Shown piece after piece: positions 39,801 through 49,029 of a stretch of 64,000 nt of DNA (position 1 is the stretch's first letter; each line of letters opens with the position of its first letter). Origin of the DNA: Serratia quinivorans (GTDB lineage Bacteria; Pseudomonadota; Gammaproteobacteria; Enterobacterales; Enterobacteriaceae). Where the stretch lies: NCBI GenBank assembly GCA_900457075.1, contig UGYN01000002.1:3720001-3784000 (forward strand). Reading direction: 5' to 3'. The notes under the pieces were generated by a model, which was not told the DNA's origin, did not search any database, and saw only the letters and a list, made by a program, of their open reading frames with translations. The position numbers and the translations under genes were made by a program.

Positions 39801-40004
39801 GACCACGTCCGGGCTGGCGCCAGGGTACAGCGTGACCACCTGAATGGTCGGATAGTCAACTTCCGGCAGGGCGGAAACCGGCAGGGCGCGATAACCAATA
39901 ATCCCCGCCAGCAGGATCGCCACCATCAACAGCGTGGTCGCGACCGGGCGCAGAATAAACAGGCGGGATGGGCCGCCGCCGGGGTTAGGTGGCATCACCT
40001 GCAT
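36885..40004 (-). CDS. mdtB: RND multidrug transporter subunit MdtB
   Basis: The 1039-residue protein matches E. coli MdtB from the first residues ([20 protein letters not shown]). It has the two RND halves, the proton-relay Asp pair in [21 protein letters not shown] (about 405-425) and [20 protein letters not shown]. Partner MdtC is downstream with a 4-bp overlap; the start shares one base (the A of TGATG) with the mdtA stop, so the three are tightly coupled. Confidence 0.96.
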   Translation of the reverse strand: MQVMPPNPGGGPSRLFILRPVATTLLMVAILLAGIIGYRALPVSALPEVDYPTIQVVTLYPGASPDVVTSAITAPLERQFGQMSGLKQMASQSSGGASVVTLQFQLELPLDVAEQEVQAAINSATNLLPSDLPYPPIYSKVNPADPPILTLAVTSSAMPMTQVEDMVETRVAQKISQVTGVGLVTISGGQRPAVRVKLNAAAVAAYGLDSETIRTAISNANVNSAKGSLDGPTRSVTLSANDQMKSADDYRQLIVAYQNGAAIRLQDIATIEQGAENTRLAAWANKQPAIVLNIQRQPGVNVITTADSIREMLPQLIKSLPKSVDVKVLTDRTTTIRASVSDVQFELLLAVALVVMVIYVFLRNVPATIIPSVAVPLSLIGTFAAMYFLGFSINNLTLMALTIATGFVVDDAIVVIENISRYIEKGEKPLDAALKGAGEIGFTIISLTFSLVAVLIPLLFMGDIVGRLFREFAVTLAVAILISAVVSLTLTPMMCARMLSHESLRKQNRFSAASERFFDRVIARYGKWLKTVLNHPWLTLGVAFSTLLLTILLYLLIPKGFFPVQDNGIIQGTLEAPQSVSFSNMAERQQQVAAEILKDPAVESLTSFVGVDGSNSTLNSGRLQINLKPLSERSERIPAIITRLQQMSTQFPGVKLYLQPVQDLTIDTQVSRTQYQFTLQAMSLDDLSLWVPKLMAELQQTPQLADVTSNWQDQGLVAYVNVDRDSASRLGISMSDVDNALYNAFGQRLISTIYTQANQYRVVLEHDVSTTPGLAALNDIRLTSSNGTIVPLSTIAKIEQRFGPLSVNHLDQFPAATISFNVAGNYSLGEAVDAITLAEKNLNLPKDITTQFQGATLAFQAALGGTLWLILAAVVAMYIVLGVLYESFIHPVTILSTLPTAGVGALLALMMAGSELDVIAIIGIILLIGIVKKNAIMMIDFALAAEREQGMTPYDAIYQACLLRFRPILMTTLAALLGALPLMLSTGVGAELRHPLGVCMVGGLVMSQILTLFTTPVIYLLFDKLARNTRRQPDAQELP

Positions 40005-41245
40005 CAGGATTTCCCCTGAGCGCGAGTTGGTTGGCTCGCCTTAGCCGCTACCGAAGCCGCCTGCGGCGTCACCACTTCTACCTGCATGCCTTCGGTCAGA
40101 CGATCGATACCGTCGGTGACCACCCGATCGCCGACGTTCAGGCCTGCGGTGATCACCACCTGTTGGCTATCCTGCATGCCGGTGGTGACCAGGTGTTTGT
40201 TGACTTTGTTCTCTTCACTCAGGGTCCAGACGAAGTTGCCTTCGTTGCCCATCTGTAGCGCTGCGGTCGGGATGATCATGGCATCGTGCAGCGTCGCCAC
40301 CTTCAAACGTGCATTCACAAACTGGTTGGGAAACAGCGCATCGTCCTCGTTGGTGAAACGCGCCTTGAGTTTGATGGTGCCGGTGGTGGTGTCGATTTGG
40401 TTATCCAGGCTCAGTAATGAACCGGTGGCCAGTTGATTTTGGTTGGTGCGATCCCAGGCTTCGACGCTAACCGGGCCGGCTTTTTGCGCTTTGATCAAGT
40501 CGCTGATATTGGCTTCCGGTAGGGTAAACACCACATCGATAGGATGAGTTTGGGTGATCACCACAATGCCGGTGGTGCTGCCGCTGGTGATGTAATTGCC
40601 GACATCCACCAGTTTCAGGCCGACGCGACCGTCGATCGGCGCGGTGATGCGACTGTAGGTGATTTGCAGTCTGGCGCTTTCCACCGTGCCCTGATCGGCC
40701 TTGATCGCCCCCTCAGTCTGTTGCACCAAGGACAGTTGGGTATCCAGATCCTGCCGCGAGACCAGATTGGTTTTGGCCAGTTGTTGGTAACGCGCCAAAT
40801 CGCGCCGGGCATTAGCGAGCGTGGCCTGGTCTTTTGCCAGTTGCCCCAATGCCTGAGTCAGTTGCACTTCAAACGGGCGCGGGTCGATTTCCACCAGCAG
40901 ATCGCCTGCCTTGACCTGTTGGCCCTCGGTAAAGTGGATCGCCATCAGTTGGCCATCAACCCGGCTGGTTACGGTCACGGTGTTGGCGGCGGTGGCGGTG
41001 CCCAGTCCGGAAAGATAGCGTGGTACCGTCTGCTGCGTGACGGTGGCCGCCTGTACCGGTGACATCGGTGCCACATGCCGGCCAGTGGCCGCCTGGCCTT
41101 TACCTGCGTGGCGCGCATGCGGTGCAGCATCCGTGGCAGGTTGCGCAGCGCGGAAGTGACGCCAAATCAGCACGGCGGCAATAGCCACAATGACCACCAC
41201 CAGCAGGCGCAGTATCAGTGAACGACGTGGGTTTTTTGCATTCAT
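40004..41245 (-). CDS. mdtA: RND membrane fusion protein MdtA
   Basis: The membrane-fusion protein of the MdtABC pump has a membrane segment near the N-terminus ([19 protein letters not shown]), a lipoyl-like domain ([27 protein letters not shown]), a coiled-coil hairpin, and a beta-barrel/MP domain. It bridges MdtB2C to TolC. Start at ATG 41245 has GGAGA 12 nt upstream, a long gap; an in-frame GTG at 41284 is possible, and would give 426 residues. First gene of the operon. Confidence 0.92.
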   Translation of the reverse strand: MNAKNPRRSLILRLLVVVIVAIAAVLIWRHFRAAQPATDAAPHARHAGKGQAATGRHVAPMSPVQAATVTQQTVPRYLSGLGTATAANTVTVTSRVDGQLMAIHFTEGQQVKAGDLLVEIDPRPFEVQLTQALGQLAKDQATLANARRDLARYQQLAKTNLVSRQDLDTQLSLVQQTEGAIKADQGTVESARLQITYSRITAPIDGRVGLKLVDVGNYITSGSTTGIVVITQTHPIDVVFTLPEANISDLIKAQKAGPVSVEAWDRTNQNQLATGSLLSLDNQIDTTTGTIKLKARFTNEDDALFPNQFVNARLKVATLHDAMIIPTAALQMGNEGNFVWTLSEENKVNKHLVTTGMQDSQQVVITAGLNVGDRVVTDGIDRLTEGMQVEVVTPQAASVAAKASQPTRAQGKS

Positions 41246-41351
41246 GGTGGTGAAAATATCTCCAAAAGGCAGGCGTGCGGGCACTCATTGCCAAAAAAGT
41301 TACACTCCTTACAGGATACTAGTTTAGCCAGCCAAGACGGCATAAAAATGA

Positions 41352-41369
41352 AGGAAATATGGAGTAACC
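41352..41369 (-). promoter_or_regulatory. Possible BaeR box upstream of mdtA
   Basis: On the minus strand GGTTACTCCATATTTCCT contains the CTCCAT core and partly agrees with the reported BaeR box TTTTTCTCCATDATTGGC (about 11 of 18 matching). It lies about 107 bp before the mdtA start. The match is modest. Confidence 0.35.
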
Positions 41370-41515
41370 GTCAGCATTGTCCTAATAAGTTGCAGATTTG
41401 TGCATGCCCGCCTTATAAGAGACTTAATCCGACTTATAGCCAATACGTTTTGGCCTATTTCTCGGTTTGGCGCTAATAATTACCCTGCGAATCATTAATT
41501 CCCTTGGAGCATACA

Positions 41516-42469
41516 ATGAGCAACAGAGAACTGGGCCGTTCGGGCATTAAAGTACCGGCATTGACCTTCGGCGGTAACGTGTTTGGTTGGACTGCCGATC
41601 GCGAAACCTCATTTAGCCTGCTGGATGCGCTGGTGGAGAACCAGCTCAATTTCATCGATACCGCCGACGTGTATTCCAGTTGGGCGCCGGGCAATCAGGG
41701 CGGAGAGTCGGAGACCACCATTGGACAATGGCTGAAAAAAACCGGTAAGCGCGACCAGGTCATCATTGCCACCAAAGTGGGCAAGCCGATGGGCGAAGGC
41801 AAACAGGGGCTGTCGCCGCGCTATATCCAGCAGGCGGTTGAGGATTCACTGCGCCGTTTGCAGACCGATTATATCGACCTTTATCAATCGCATGATGACG
41901 ACCGGGACACGCCACTGGCAGAAACTCTGGCGGCGTTTGATGCGCTGATCAAGGCCGGCAAGGTGCGAGCGATAGGCGCTTCCAACTATCAGGCCGATCG
42001 TCTGGAAGAAGCACTGAACGTCAGCGAGCGGGAAGGGTTGGCGCGTTACGAAACCCTGCAGCCGGAATACAACCTGTATGCGCGAGAAGGCTATGAGCAG
42101 GGGCTGGAGGCGGTGGCGCAGCGCCATGGACTGGGCGTGATTAACTTCTTCTCGCTGGCCAGCGGTTTCCTGACCGGCAAATATCGTAGCGAGCAAGATA
42201 TCGGCAAGAGCCAGCGTGGCGACAGAGTGATTGGGCAATATCTTAATCCGCGCGGTTTAAAAATTCTGACGGCGTTGGATAGCGTTGCGGCGAAGCACCA
42301 GACTTCACCCGCGCAGGTTTCATTGGCCTGGCTGATAGCGCGGCCGAGCATTACTGCACCGATCGTCAGCGCAACCTCGTTAACGCAGTTGGATGAGTTG
42401 GTTAGCGCTACCCGTCTGCGGTTGGATGCTGAGGATATCAGCACCCTGAACCAGGCCAGCGCCTGGTAA
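41516..42469 (+). CDS. Aldo/keto reductase
   Basis: This 317-residue TIM-barrel oxidoreductase has NADPH-binding and catalytic features of the AKR family: DTADVYSSWAPG with the catalytic Tyr (about 51), VIIATKVGKPMG with the Lys (about 85), and YQSHDDD with the His (about 119). The start at ATG 41516 is supported by TTGGAG 6 nt upstream. It is in the group of general AKRs such as YghZ/YajO that reduce aldehydes and ketones. It is convergent to the broken kinase. Confidence 0.9.
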   Translation: MSNRELGRSGIKVPALTFGGNVFGWTADRETSFSLLDALVENQLNFIDTADVYSSWAPGNQGGESETTIGQWLKKTGKRDQVIIATKVGKPMGEGKQGLSPRYIQQAVEDSLRRLQTDYIDLYQSHDDDRDTPLAETLAAFDALIKAGKVRAIGASNYQADRLEEALNVSEREGLARYETLQPEYNLYAREGYEQGLEAVAQRHGLGVINFFSLASGFLTGKYRSEQDIGKSQRGDRVIGQYLNPRGLKILTALDSVAAKHQTSPAQVSLAWLIARPSITAPIVSATSLTQLDELVSATRLRLDAEDISTLNQASAW

Positions 42470-42474
42470 TCGGG

Positions 42475-42984
42475 TTAGCTGCGCACGGCGTTAATCAATG
42501 ACAGCAACTGCGTCAGGCAGGCTTCAACGGTGCGCCCAGCGGTATCAATCGTCACCACCGGTGTGCTCCAGGGCGTGTAATCATGGGCGGTGACACTTTC
42601 CCAATTGGGCAACCGTAACCCGGCAATATCACCGTCGCGGGTTTCGACTCGTCGGCGGTGTTCCGTGCGGTTGGAACAGACCACTTCAATATCCAGGCAG
42701 GCAGTGCCAGCCCGTAGTGCAACGCTATGTCAGTCCTCACGCGTGACCGGCAGCGGATTGACTGAGTCGGCAATCACGGTGTGACCCAGGCGCAGGTTAT
42801 CTTCGGCGACGCCATAAGCGGCAAAATATCCCGCCGGGCCAATGTCATTGGCCAGAGATCCGCTGTTGCGGATCGCTTGTTCAAGGGTATCGATTCGCAG
42901 ATGCATTGCGGGTAATGCGCTAGCCAGCGCTCGCGCCAGTGTAGTTTTACCGCTGCCCGGCAGACCGGAAAAAACGATCAGCAT
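42475..42984 (-). pseudogene. P-loop nucleotide kinase with an in-frame TGA
   Basis: Read through the stop, the gene encodes about 169 residues. The N-terminus has a Walker A (SGLPGSGKTTLARALA, about 5-20), DTLEQAIRNS and GHTVIADSVNPLPVTRED, typical of AAA_33/gluconate-type kinases that phosphorylate small molecules. At 42730-42732 the codon after ED is TGA where Trp is expected; the frame then continues with HSVALRAGTACLDIEVVC, HRRRVETRD and the C-terminus at 42475. Both halves are in the same frame, so the lesion is a substitution rather than an indel. It overlaps the GNAT gene by 7 bp. Confidence 0.85.
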
Positions 42985-43541
42985 TGTTGCTCCCGCCAGT
43001 TTTGTTGTGTCAGCCGATACAGGACATGTTTTTGCAGCGGATGGCCCTGCGGCAACCGTGGATGCAGGAAGTTTTCACCGTTGGAGCTCATGCCAATACG
43101 TTCCATAACCCGGCGTGATGGCCCGTTGTTTTCGGCGGTAAAAGACACTACTTCAGCTAAATCCAGCCGTTCGAAAGCGTAGCACAGTGCGGTACGGGCG
43201 GCCTCAGTGGCGTAGCCTTTTCCCCAGTGCGCTGCCGCTAACCGCCAGCCGATTTCTACGCAGGGAGAGCAGGGCAGATCGTCCGCCGGGATCGCCAGCC
43301 CGACAAAACCGATAAAAGGCGCGCCGTCTTTTTCTTCCACCGCCCACAAACCCCAACCGTTTTGCTGCATGAATTGACGAATTTTGTCAGCCTGCGCGTG
43401 GCTTTGTTCGGCTGTCAGCGGGGCAGGGAAATAACGCATCACCTGGGGATCGGCGTTGAGGGCGGCAAATGCCGGCAGATCTTGGTCGCGCCAGGCGCGC
43501 AACAGCAACCGGTCGCTTTCCAGGGGGAGTATTTCATACAT
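42978..43541 (-). CDS. GNAT family N-acetyltransferase (RimJ/RimL-like)
   Basis: This 187-residue protein has the RimJ/L-type acetyltransferase layout: ESDRLLLRAWRDQDLPAFAALN at the N-terminus, CVEIGWRLAAAHWGKGYATEAARTAL, holding the acetyl-CoA loop, and ENNGPSRRVMERIGM near the C-terminus. The upper ATG (43544) is in the same frame one codon earlier. A kinase-like gene follows with a 7-bp overlap and may be co-transcribed. The substrate is unknown. Confidence 0.88.
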   Translation of the reverse strand: MYEILPLESDRLLLRAWRDQDLPAFAALNADPQVMRYFPAPLTAEQSHAQADKIRQFMQQNGWGLWAVEEKDGAPFIGFVGLAIPADDLPCSPCVEIGWRLAAAHWGKGYATEAARTALCYAFERLDLAEVVSFTAENNGPSRRVMERIGMSSNGENFLHPRLPQGHPLQKHVLYRLTQQNWREQQC

Positions 43542-43589
43542 CACTGACCTCCAATGACCAAGGGCGCGGCAGGCCGCGCCCTCGGACGA

Positions 43590-44954
43590 TTAACGGAACA
43601 GCGTTTGCGCCCAGCGTGCCAGCCCGGCGGTGACCGAGCCAAAATCGTTGCCCCCAACGATAGGAATGCCCGGCAACTGCTGTTGCAGCGCAGCGCGCAG
43701 CAGCGGTGAACGTGCGCTGCCGCCGGTGAGATAAATCACCTGTGGCGCGGTCTGGCTGCTGGCCAGTGCGGCGCTGACCTGTTCCTGAATGCGCAGTAGC
43801 GGCTGCGAAATAGCTTCGGCAAGCTGATCCTGACTGATGGTTTCCGTCAAATCAGCCTGGACGAAAGCCAGCGGTGCGCTGATGTTTTGCTGTGCGGACA
43901 GGGCGATTTTACTCTCCTCCGCCGCGCGCACCAAACGGTAGCTCAGACGTTGCTGGTGAACTTTCAGCAGGCGTTTGACCTTTTCCGGCTCGGCGGCATC
44001 GCGGATCAGATCGCGCAGCATGCGGCCGTTGGCGACGCTGTAAAAGTCGTTCTGCGCCGGCACGTCGTTGGTGGCGACGGCGTTCCAGTAAGGCAGCGCA
44101 GGCAGGGCGATACCCTTGCCGGTTTCGCCGCCCATGCCGAACAGTGGCATCAGCTGTTTGAATGCCAGCATGATATCCAGGTCGTTACCGCCCACGCGGC
44201 AACCGCTGTGCCCCAGCAGGCTTTGCTGGCGTTCGGCGCGGTCACGCCATTGTGGCCCCATCAGCAGTACCGAGCAGTCGGTGGTACCGCCGCCGATGTC
44301 TACCACCAGCACGGTTTTCTCTTCGGTCAGCGTGGCTTCGAAGTCCAGCCCTGCCGCGACCGGCTCGAACTGGAATTCAATGTCTTTGAACCCGGCACGC
44401 TCGGCAGCGCGTTGCAAAATGCCCTGCGCCTGCTGGTTGGCATCTTCACCGCCCATGCCCTGGAAGTTGATTGGGCGACCGATGACCGCCTGACTGATGC
44501 TGTCCTGCAGGACGTTTTCCGCCTGGCGCTTGATGTGGAACATCATGGCACACACCAGATCTTCAAACAGCGCGATCTGCTGTGGCTTCAGGCCGTTGGC
44601 GCCGAGGAAGGATTTCGGTGAACGAACAAAATACACCTCTTCCGGATCTTCAACGTAGTGTGCCAGCGCTTGCAGGCCGAACAGCACGCTGTTGCTGGCG
44701 ACCGGGATGTCTTCTTCACGGTTGTAGTTGATTGCCCGGCGCAGCAGTTGCTGGTTCTCTTCGCTGCCGGTGGGCACTTGCCAGTGACGGTGCAAGCACT
44801 CGCTCACGGCTTCACGCGTCGGTGCGCACAGCATCGACGGCAGATAGGGTTCGTTGTTTTCCAACGTCAGCAGCTCGGGGCCGTTATCACGCATCACTGC
44901 AACGGAACAGTTGGCCGTTCCGTAATCGAATCCAATAAACATGTCTTTTCTCAC
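43590..44954 (-). CDS. yegD: YegD, Hsp70-family ATPase-like protein
   Basis: The 454-residue protein has the actin/Hsp70 ATPase fold: FIGFDYGTANCSVAVM (phosphate 1, residues 6-21), VLVVDIGGGTTDCSVL (phosphate 2, about 210-225), and YLTGGSARSPLL (adenosine). It lacks the substrate-binding domain of DnaK. Only a regulatory or assembly role has been suggested, so the function stays open. Gene order yegD then alkA in divergent orientation is as in E. coli. Confidence 0.93.
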   Translation of the reverse strand: MRKDMFIGFDYGTANCSVAVMRDNGPELLTLENNEPYLPSMLCAPTREAVSECLHRHWQVPTGSEENQQLLRRAINYNREEDIPVASNSVLFGLQALAHYVEDPEEVYFVRSPKSFLGANGLKPQQIALFEDLVCAMMFHIKRQAENVLQDSISQAVIGRPINFQGMGGEDANQQAQGILQRAAERAGFKDIEFQFEPVAAGLDFEATLTEEKTVLVVDIGGGTTDCSVLLMGPQWRDRAERQQSLLGHSGCRVGGNDLDIMLAFKQLMPLFGMGGETGKGIALPALPYWNAVATNDVPAQNDFYSVANGRMLRDLIRDAAEPEKVKRLLKVHQQRLSYRLVRAAEESKIALSAQQNISAPLAFVQADLTETISQDQLAEAISQPLLRIQEQVSAALASSQTAPQVIYLTGGSARSPLLRAALQQQLPGIPIVGGNDFGSVTAGLARWAQTLFR

Positions 44955-45138
44955 TCCCCATGCCGATGAAGGGGGGCGACTTTACCCGAGACTTGCCCCT
45001 CGGGCAACGTGCCAGCGCATAACTGACGAAAATTTTAGCGACTAACGGGAGCGCGTGCTTAACTTAATGTCCGAATCCCGCACGTCAGCGCACCAGCCGA
45101 GTCGCATAATGAACAAAAAACTGACCCCGAGCCTAGCC

Positions 45139-46605
45139 ATGAAAAACCAACAACAGGCGCTGTATCAGGCACTGAGTGCGCGCGATCGTAAATTCGACGG
45201 CCGCTTTTTTGTCGGCGTTTCTTCGACCGGTATTTATTGCCGCCCGGTGTGCAGTGCCCGCACGCCGAAAATCGAGAACTGTACCTTTTACCCTAGCGCG
45301 GCGGCGGCAGAGCTGGCCGGGTTTCGCCCCTGCCTGAAGTGCCGGCCGGAGTTGGCGCCGGGGCTGGCGTTGATTGATCTGGGCAATCGCTATGCCCAGG
45401 TGGCGGTACAGTTGATTGAACAGGGCTATCTGTCGGAGCACAGCTGTGAGCAACTGGCCGCGCGGTTGGGCATTTCCGACCGCCACTTGCGGCGTATCTT
45501 TGCCGATCAGTTTGGCGCGTCACCGATTGATTATGCCCAGTCGCACCGGCTGTTACAGGCCAAAAGGTTGCTGGCGGATACCGATATGCCGCTAAGTGAG
45601 GTGGCGTTTGCCGCCGGTTTCGGCAGCCTGCGACGTTTCAACGAGTTGTTCAAGGCTCGCTACCGGCTGATCCCCTCGGCGCTGCGCAGCAGCAGCGGCC
45701 GTAATGAACGCACCGTCGCCAGCGGGCTGGTATTTCATCTGGGTTACCGTCCGCCCTATGACTGGCCGCGTATGCTGAGTTTTTTGCAAACCCGTGCGGT
45801 GAGCGGAGTGGAAAAGGTGGAAGGGCAACAGTATCTGCGGGCGATCGCCATCACCCAGGGCGGCATTGATTATCACGGCTGGGTCAGCGTGCAGCCGGAA
45901 GAGAGCCACAATCGAGTGCGGGTGGAGATTGCCCCCGCCCTCAGCCGGGTGACCACGGAAGTGCTGCGTCGCATCCGGCAACTGTTTGATCTGGACGCGG
46001 CGCCAGATCTGATCGTCCAGGCCTTGGGGCGGCTTGCCGCCGATGCGCCGGGCCTGCGTTTGCCCGGCTGCGTCAACGGCTTTGAACAGGCGACCCGGGC
46101 GGTGCTTGGGCAGTTGGTCAGCGTCAAGATGGCGGCGACCTTTGCCGGACGCATGGCTGAACGCTGGGGAACGCCGCTGGAACAGCCTTACGCCGGCATT
46201 ACCCATGTGTTCCCCAATGCCGAACAGGTGGCGCGGTTGCAACCCGAGGAACTGCGCCCGCTGGGGGTGCAACTGAAACGCGCAGCGGCGCTGATCGCCA
46301 TCGCACGGGCGGTCACCGAAGGGCGGTTACAGTTGGAAAACGTGCTGGATATTGAGCAAGGGATCAAGGCGCTGACCGCGTTGCCGGGGATTGGCAGTTG
46401 GACGGCCTGTTACATCGCGATGCGCGCCTGGTCATGGCCGGACGTGTTTCTGACAGGGGATTATCTGATCAAGCAGCGCTTTCCTGGGATGACGCCACGC
46501 CAGATTGAAAACTATGCCGAACGCTGGCGGCCCTGGCGCTCTTACGCCACGCTGCATCTGTGGCATAACCAGGGTTGGGTGCCGTCAACGGACACTGACG
46601 AGTAG
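45139..46605 (+). CDS. alkA: Ada-type zinc/AraC domains fused to AlkA 3-methyladenine DNA glycosylase
   Basis: The 488-residue protein has three parts. Residues 8-70 are an Ada metal-binding domain with Cys34, Cys38, Cys65 and Cys68 spaced as in Ada, the domain that repairs methylphosphotriesters and turns on transcription. Residues 80-185 form an AraC HTH (AARLGISDRHLRRIFADQFG). The rest is AlkA (HhH-GPD): LTALPGIGSWTACYIAMRAW and DVFLTGDYLIKQRF, whose last Asp is the catalytic one. E. coli AlkA has only the third part. In-frame alternative starts lie upstream at 45055, 45067 and 45109; family N-termini favour 45139. Confidence 0.9.
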   Translation: MKNQQQALYQALSARDRKFDGRFFVGVSSTGIYCRPVCSARTPKIENCTFYPSAAAAELAGFRPCLKCRPELAPGLALIDLGNRYAQVAVQLIEQGYLSEHSCEQLAARLGISDRHLRRIFADQFGASPIDYAQSHRLLQAKRLLADTDMPLSEVAFAAGFGSLRRFNELFKARYRLIPSALRSSSGRNERTVASGLVFHLGYRPPYDWPRMLSFLQTRAVSGVEKVEGQQYLRAIAITQGGIDYHGWVSVQPEESHNRVRVEIAPALSRVTTEVLRRIRQLFDLDAAPDLIVQALGRLAADAPGLRLPGCVNGFEQATRAVLGQLVSVKMAATFAGRMAERWGTPLEQPYAGITHVFPNAEQVARLQPEELRPLGVQLKRAAALIAIARAVTEGRLQLENVLDIEQGIKALTALPGIGSWTACYIAMRAWSWPDVFLTGDYLIKQRFPGMTPRQIENYAERWRPWRSYATLHLWHNQGWVPSTDTDE

Positions 46606-46610
46606 CCGCG

Positions 46611-46967
46611 TTATTCTTCGGCAGCAATCAGCGCCAGCAGGCTGTCGATCCCTTCACGCATCAGGAAGGTGAGTACTTTCTCGCGCTCGCTTTCGCTCAG
46701 GTGATAGTAATACTCAACCCAGACTGCCAGCGGATCCTGGCGTTCAAGCTGATATTCAGCAGGATCTTCTTGCAGTACCAACAGGCTGCGCGCGCCGATC
46801 GGCAGGCTATTGATGTGGTATTCCACCGCTTTGCCCTGCACGCCTTTTCGGCGGCGACTGATCCAGCCTTCGCGGCGGGCCATCAAATTGATTCCCTGCG
46901 GCGAGGAGGGCAGGCCTGCAATGCCGGTAAGCTCTCTGGCGGCAAACCACTCGTTTTTCATAGCCAT
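46611..46967 (-). CDS. YfeC-like Mu-type HTH DNA-binding protein
   Basis: This 118-residue protein has an N-terminal Mu-type winged helix (WFAARELTGIAGLPSSPQGI, ARREGWISRRRKGVQGKAVEYHI). Its C-terminus (SEREKVLTFLMREGIDSLLALI) matches the end of E. coli YfeC, a putative regulator. Either ATG at 46967 or 46961 could be used; AGGGA lies 3 or 9 nt before them. It converges on alkA, 6 nt away. A palindrome sits about 100 bp upstream. Confidence 0.8.
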   Translation of the reverse strand: MAMKNEWFAARELTGIAGLPSSPQGINLMARREGWISRRRKGVQGKAVEYHINSLPIGARSLLVLQEDPAEYQLERQDPLAVWVEYYYHLSESEREKVLTFLMREGIDSLLALIAAEE

Positions 46968-47062
46968 TATCCCTGAGCAATCACGTTTAAAGATGGTGGT
47001 GGAAATTAACGCGCGTGCTGATTTCCGTATCGAGGTTTTGTTCAAACGATTAACTTTAACTC

Positions 47063-47080
47063 GTTAGTTATACCACTAAC
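47063..47080. promoter_or_regulatory. Palindrome upstream of the YfeC-like gene
   Basis: GTTAGT and ACTAAC form perfect 6-bp arms with spacer TATACC, about 100 bp upstream of the regulator start. A possible autoregulatory operator. Confidence 0.35.
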
Positions 47081-47193
47081 CTCAGGTTGGCTAAGCAAAA
47101 AAAACGTGATCGGGGGCATGTGGCCGATGACGCCACGGCCCGACAGGCAGGTGAATGAGGCTGAATGGAGGGGGCGGTGTTAGTGAGTGGTAG

Positions 47194-47216
47194 CAAAAGC
47201 CGGCGTTGCCGCCGGC
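47194..47216 (-). terminator. Intrinsic terminator of mgtE
   Basis: On the minus strand GCCGGCG and CGCCGGC form a 7-bp stem with a GCAA tetraloop, followed by TTTT. It lies 10 bp after the mgtE stop. Confidence 0.85.
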
Positions 47217-47225
47217 CATCAGGGA

Positions 47226-48659
47226 TTACAGCAGGAAGAGGGTGGCCAGACCGAGGAAGATAAAGAAGCCGCCGGTGTCGGTCAGCGCGGTAATCAAGAC
47301 GCTGGAACCGACCGCCGGATCTCGTCCCATTTTTAGCATCGCCATCGGGATAACCACCCCCATCAGCGCCGCTACCAGCAGGTTGAGGATCATCGCCAGC
47401 GTCATTACCCCGCCCATCGCCCAATCGCCATACAACAGCCAGGTGACGATGCCCATGATACCGCCCCAGACCACGCCGTTGATGATGGCGACCCCCAGTT
47501 CCCTGAACATCAGGCGGGAGATATTGCCGACTTCGATTTGATGCAGGGCCAGTGCGCGGACGATCATGGTGATGGTCTGATTACCGGTGTTGCCGCCGAT
47601 ACCGGCGACAATCGGCATCAATGCCGCCAGCGCCACCAGTTGTGAAATGGTGTGTTCAAACAGGCCGATAACGCGCGAAGCGATAAATGCGGTACACAGG
47701 TTGATCGCCAGCCATGCCCAGCGGGTTTTCACCGCTTTGCTGACCGGGGCAAACACGTCTTCTTCCGGGCTTAAGCCCCCCATACGGCGCAGGTTGCTGT
47801 CGCTTTCCTCGTTGACCACGTCGACGATCTCTTCAATGGTCAAGCGGCCCATCAGCTTGCCTTTGGCATCGACCACCGGGGCGCTGATCAGGTCATAACG
47901 TTCGAACGCGCTGGCCGCAGCCTCGGCTTTCTCTTCCGGCAGAAAACGGGTGGGATCGCTGTCCATCACCGCCTGTACCAGAGTTTCCGGGTCATTGAGC
48001 AGCACCGCGGTGAGCGGCAACTCACCCAATAGCGTATTTTTACGGTCGGTGACAAAGAGCTTATCGGTGGCCGCCGGTATGGTTTTGCGCAGGCGCAGGA
48101 AGCGATGCACCGCACCGAGGGTGACGTCCGGGCGCACCGTGACCAGTTCAAAATCCATCATCCAGCCGACGGTGTCCTTGCCGTAGTGGATCATCTCGCG
48201 CACCTGAGCGCGTTGCTCCGGCTCCATCGAGGTCAGCAGGCGGCCCATCAGGTTACGCGGCAGGTATTGCGCCAGATAGGCCTGTTCATCAACGTCCAGC
48301 GTTTTGATGGCTTTGAGCAGGTCTTTATCGCTCATTTCTTCGATCAGGCTGTCCCACACCGGCTCGGCGACTTCCACCAGTGCCTGGCCGCGCTTGGCGT
48401 TACCCACCAGCCGCCACAACGCCAGACGTTCGTCCTGCGGTAGCGCTTCGAGCAAGTCAGCCAAATCGGCGGCATGCATATCGTCGAGCAGGCCGGTAAT
48501 TTCAGCGGTCTGGTTGAGCAGCTCACTTTTGCTAAGGGCGTTTTCGTCACCCGGTCGGCCGAGAATGCCGTCGACCAGGTCTTTGTTATTTAACAGCAGA
48601 GAAATAATGCGCTGGCGGTGCTCAGCGACTTTTTTAACATTATGCGTTGCGGCTGACAT
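47226..48659 (-). CDS. mgtE: Magnesium transporter MgtE
   Basis: This 477-residue protein has the cytosolic MgtE-N superhelical domain (about 40-165), a CBS pair (about 170-290) that senses Mg2+, and five membrane helices (about 315-475) with PIVAGIGGNTGNQTITMIVRAL, the pore signature in which an Asp/Asn-lined path passes Mg2+ down the gradient. The start at ATG 48659 has AAGGA upstream; an in-frame ATG at 48677 has none. Monocistronic. Confidence 0.94.
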   Translation of the reverse strand: MSAATHNVKKVAEHRQRIISLLLNNKDLVDGILGRPGDENALSKSELLNQTAEITGLLDDMHAADLADLLEALPQDERLALWRLVGNAKRGQALVEVAEPVWDSLIEEMSDKDLLKAIKTLDVDEQAYLAQYLPRNLMGRLLTSMEPEQRAQVREMIHYGKDTVGWMMDFELVTVRPDVTLGAVHRFLRLRKTIPAATDKLFVTDRKNTLLGELPLTAVLLNDPETLVQAVMDSDPTRFLPEEKAEAAASAFERYDLISAPVVDAKGKLMGRLTIEEIVDVVNEESDSNLRRMGGLSPEEDVFAPVSKAVKTRWAWLAINLCTAFIASRVIGLFEHTISQLVALAALMPIVAGIGGNTGNQTITMIVRALALHQIEVGNISRLMFRELGVAIINGVVWGGIMGIVTWLLYGDWAMGGVMTLAMILNLLVAALMGVVIPMAMLKMGRDPAVGSSVLITALTDTGGFFIFLGLATLFLL

Positions 48660-48849
48660 GATATTCCTTACTGGCACTCAGGGGTCCTTACAGACAAGCT
48701 CTGAACAACAGAGAGCTTAGTGAATGCAGACGTCATTTTTATGAAATGGCAGCAGAAGCTGAGGAATAAGTAAGGGGCCTGGCATGCCGAAACGCCGGCA
48801 GGCTGCTTAACTATTCGCAAGCCCTGCAAAGTAGCCTGGGTCTTTGAAG

Positions 48850-49029
48850 TCAGGGAGCGGTGCCCTGGTTTTCGCCGCCTGTTTCGGTGGTTGTTTGATA
48901 AGGGGCGAGCTTTTTTTCCTGATGATGGGGTACTGCGACCACCGCTGCATACAGCAGACGGCCAACCAAAATGATAAAGCTGACAAACAGTACTATTTTT
49001 GTCATCTGTCCGGTGGTTTTTTTACGCAT
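48850..49029 (-). CDS. yfgG: YfgG-like small membrane protein (DUF2633)
   Basis: This 59-residue protein starts MRKKTTGQMTKIVLFVSFI, then has one membrane helix (about 11-35) with GRLLYAAV and a polar C-terminal tail (HHQEKKLAPYQ). The pattern (basic N-terminus, MT(K/R)IVL, SFI, GR(L/F)(L/I)Y, HHQ) matches the DUF2633 family, including YfgG, a small protein reported to affect nickel and cobalt stress. In E. coli it lies beside pdeF (yfgF) as here, divergently. A weak GGGTGAT site precedes the ATG. Confidence 0.82.
   Translation of the reverse strand: MRKKTTGQMTKIVLFVSFIILVGRLLYAAVVAVPHHQEKKLAPYQTTTETGGENQGTAP

Noticed and set aside
41288..41476. A 62-codon frame between mdtA and the aldo/keto reductase
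   Set aside because: No SD, Cys/Trp-rich random-looking product, and it covers the mdtA promoter region.
45592..46272. A 226-codon minus-strand frame
   Set aside because: It is antisense to the Ada-AlkA fusion.
47068..47424. A 118-codon minus-strand frame at the end of mgtE
   Set aside because: It overlaps the mgtE C-terminus out of frame and includes its terminator.
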